The notes beneath the pieces are model-generated. The model saw only the letters and a program-made list of their open reading frames with translations, had not been told where the DNA came from and ran no database searches. Below are positions 7,656 through 8,052 of a stretch of DNA of 8,052 nt, piece after piece. A program made the position numbers and the translations under genes. Positions within the stretch are counted from its first letter, which is position 1; each line of letters starts with the position of its first letter. The stretch covers positions 1 through 8,052 of the forward strand of contig JAEWJV010000130.1 of NCBI GenBank assembly GCA_023386395.1, given 5' to 3'. The DNA comes from Bacteroidota bacterium. GTDB taxonomy: Bacteria > Bacteroidota > Bacteroidia > Chitinophagales > Chitinophagaceae.

Positions 7656-8052
7656 ATGGAAAGTATGTTGCACCCGCCTAGAACAGCATTGGAATTATTT
7701 AAAATACTTCCCGAAGGAACCCGTTGCCAGTTAATAGACGACCATATAATTATGTCACCCTCACCCGTTTGGAAGCACCAGGACATTGTAAGAACGATTC
7801 TTACATCCATTAGTAATTATCTTAATGCTAATCCCATAGGGAAAGTATTAAGTGATGTTGATATTTACATTAACGAAAAAAATGTTTACCGTCCTGATAT
7901 ATTTTTTGTGGCTGAAGAACAAATGGATATTTTGGGTGACGATGGCTATGTGCATGGCGTACCGCACCTGGTAATTGAAGTTTTATCGCCGGGCACATCA
8001 AAATATGATAAAACAAAGAAGAAAGAAATTTATGCAGTATATGGCGTAAAGG
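7656..8052 (+). CDS. Uma2-family (DUF820) putative endonuclease, 3'-truncated by window edge
   Basis: The frame is open from the ATG at 7656 to the right edge, giving 132 residues. Uma2/DUF820 proteins are usually about 180-200 residues, so about a quarter to a third is missing. Family hallmarks in order: a short N-terminal helix region with LELFKILPEGTRCQLID (12-28); the IIMSPSPVWKHQ block (31-42), where families have the 'MSPSP..H' motif; a helix and a small beta region ending in YRPDIFFVAEE (78-88); VPHLVIEVLSPGTSKYDK (102-119); and KKKEIYAVYGV (121-131). By analogy with the PD-(D/E)XK fold, Asp81 in the PD motif and Glu108 in IEVLSP are the probable metal-binding residues, with Lys121-Lys123 in the following helix; all are present, so the visible part looks intact. 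Biological role is poorly known for the family: nuclease activity is predicted from fold, and no partner gene is visible here. The start at 7656 fits the usual N-terminus; an in-frame ATG three codons later (7665) is an alternative. Confidence 0.9.
   Translation, partial: MESMLHPPRTALELFKILPEGTRCQLIDDHIIMSPSPVWKHQDIVRTILTSISNYLNANPIGKVLSDVDIYINEKNVYRPDIFFVAEEQMDILGDDGYVHGVPHLVIEVLSPGTSKYDKTKKKEIYAVYGVK

Noticed and set aside
7604..7810. Upstream extension of the SDR frame on the minus strand to an alternative start at 7810
   Set aside because: It lies wholly over the intergenic region and the 5' part of the Uma2 gene, shows no SDR-like residues, and the ATG at 7603 gives the standard SDR N-terminus.
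1..8052. Search for CRISPR repeats, tRNA/rRNA genes, IS ends or attachment sites
   Set aside because: No spaced direct repeats, terminal inverted repeats, transposase motifs or RNA-gene signatures were seen by eye; about 98 percent of the window is accounted for by three coding regions.

Overview
The window suggests a member of the Bacteroidota, most likely a Chitinophagia/Sphingobacteriia-like lineage. It is dominated by one giant gene, sprA, the outer-membrane translocon of the type IX secretion system (T9SS), which is essentially confined to that phylum. Moderate base composition, A/T-rich start regions without a clear Shine-Dalgarno sequence, and a long Asn/Gln/Tyr-rich beta-barrel protein all fit. 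The placement below phylum is inference.

Layout. Positions 2-6760 (+) are the 3' roughly nine tenths of sprA. The reading frame is open to the left edge, so the true start lies outside the window. After a 21-base spacer (6761-6781) comes a convergent gene, 6782-7603 (-), for a 273-residue short-chain dehydrogenase/reductase (SDR) closely resembling the catalytic half of HSDL2. A 52-base divergent intergenic region (7604-7655) separates it from a third gene, 7656-8052 (+). This is a Uma2-family protein (DUF820, PD-(D/E)XK nuclease-like fold) that runs off the right edge.

The three genes share no operon: sprA and the SDR gene converge, and the SDR and Uma2 genes diverge. There is no sequence reason to link their functions. 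SprA acts at the outer membrane in protein export, and in gliding where that exists. The SDR is probably a cytoplasmic oxidoreductase of unknown substrate. Uma2 proteins are abundant, mostly uncharacterised putative nucleases. I see no RNA gene, mobile element, CRISPR array or long DNA repeat.

I found no convincing new multi-gene system. The points most worth a second look lie inside SprA: two EF-hand-like acidic loops about 95 residues apart, a strongly basic segment within the C-terminal barrel region, and a single cysteine in more than 2,250 residues. The HSDL2-type SDR also stands out for its likeness to a eukaryotic organelle protein.
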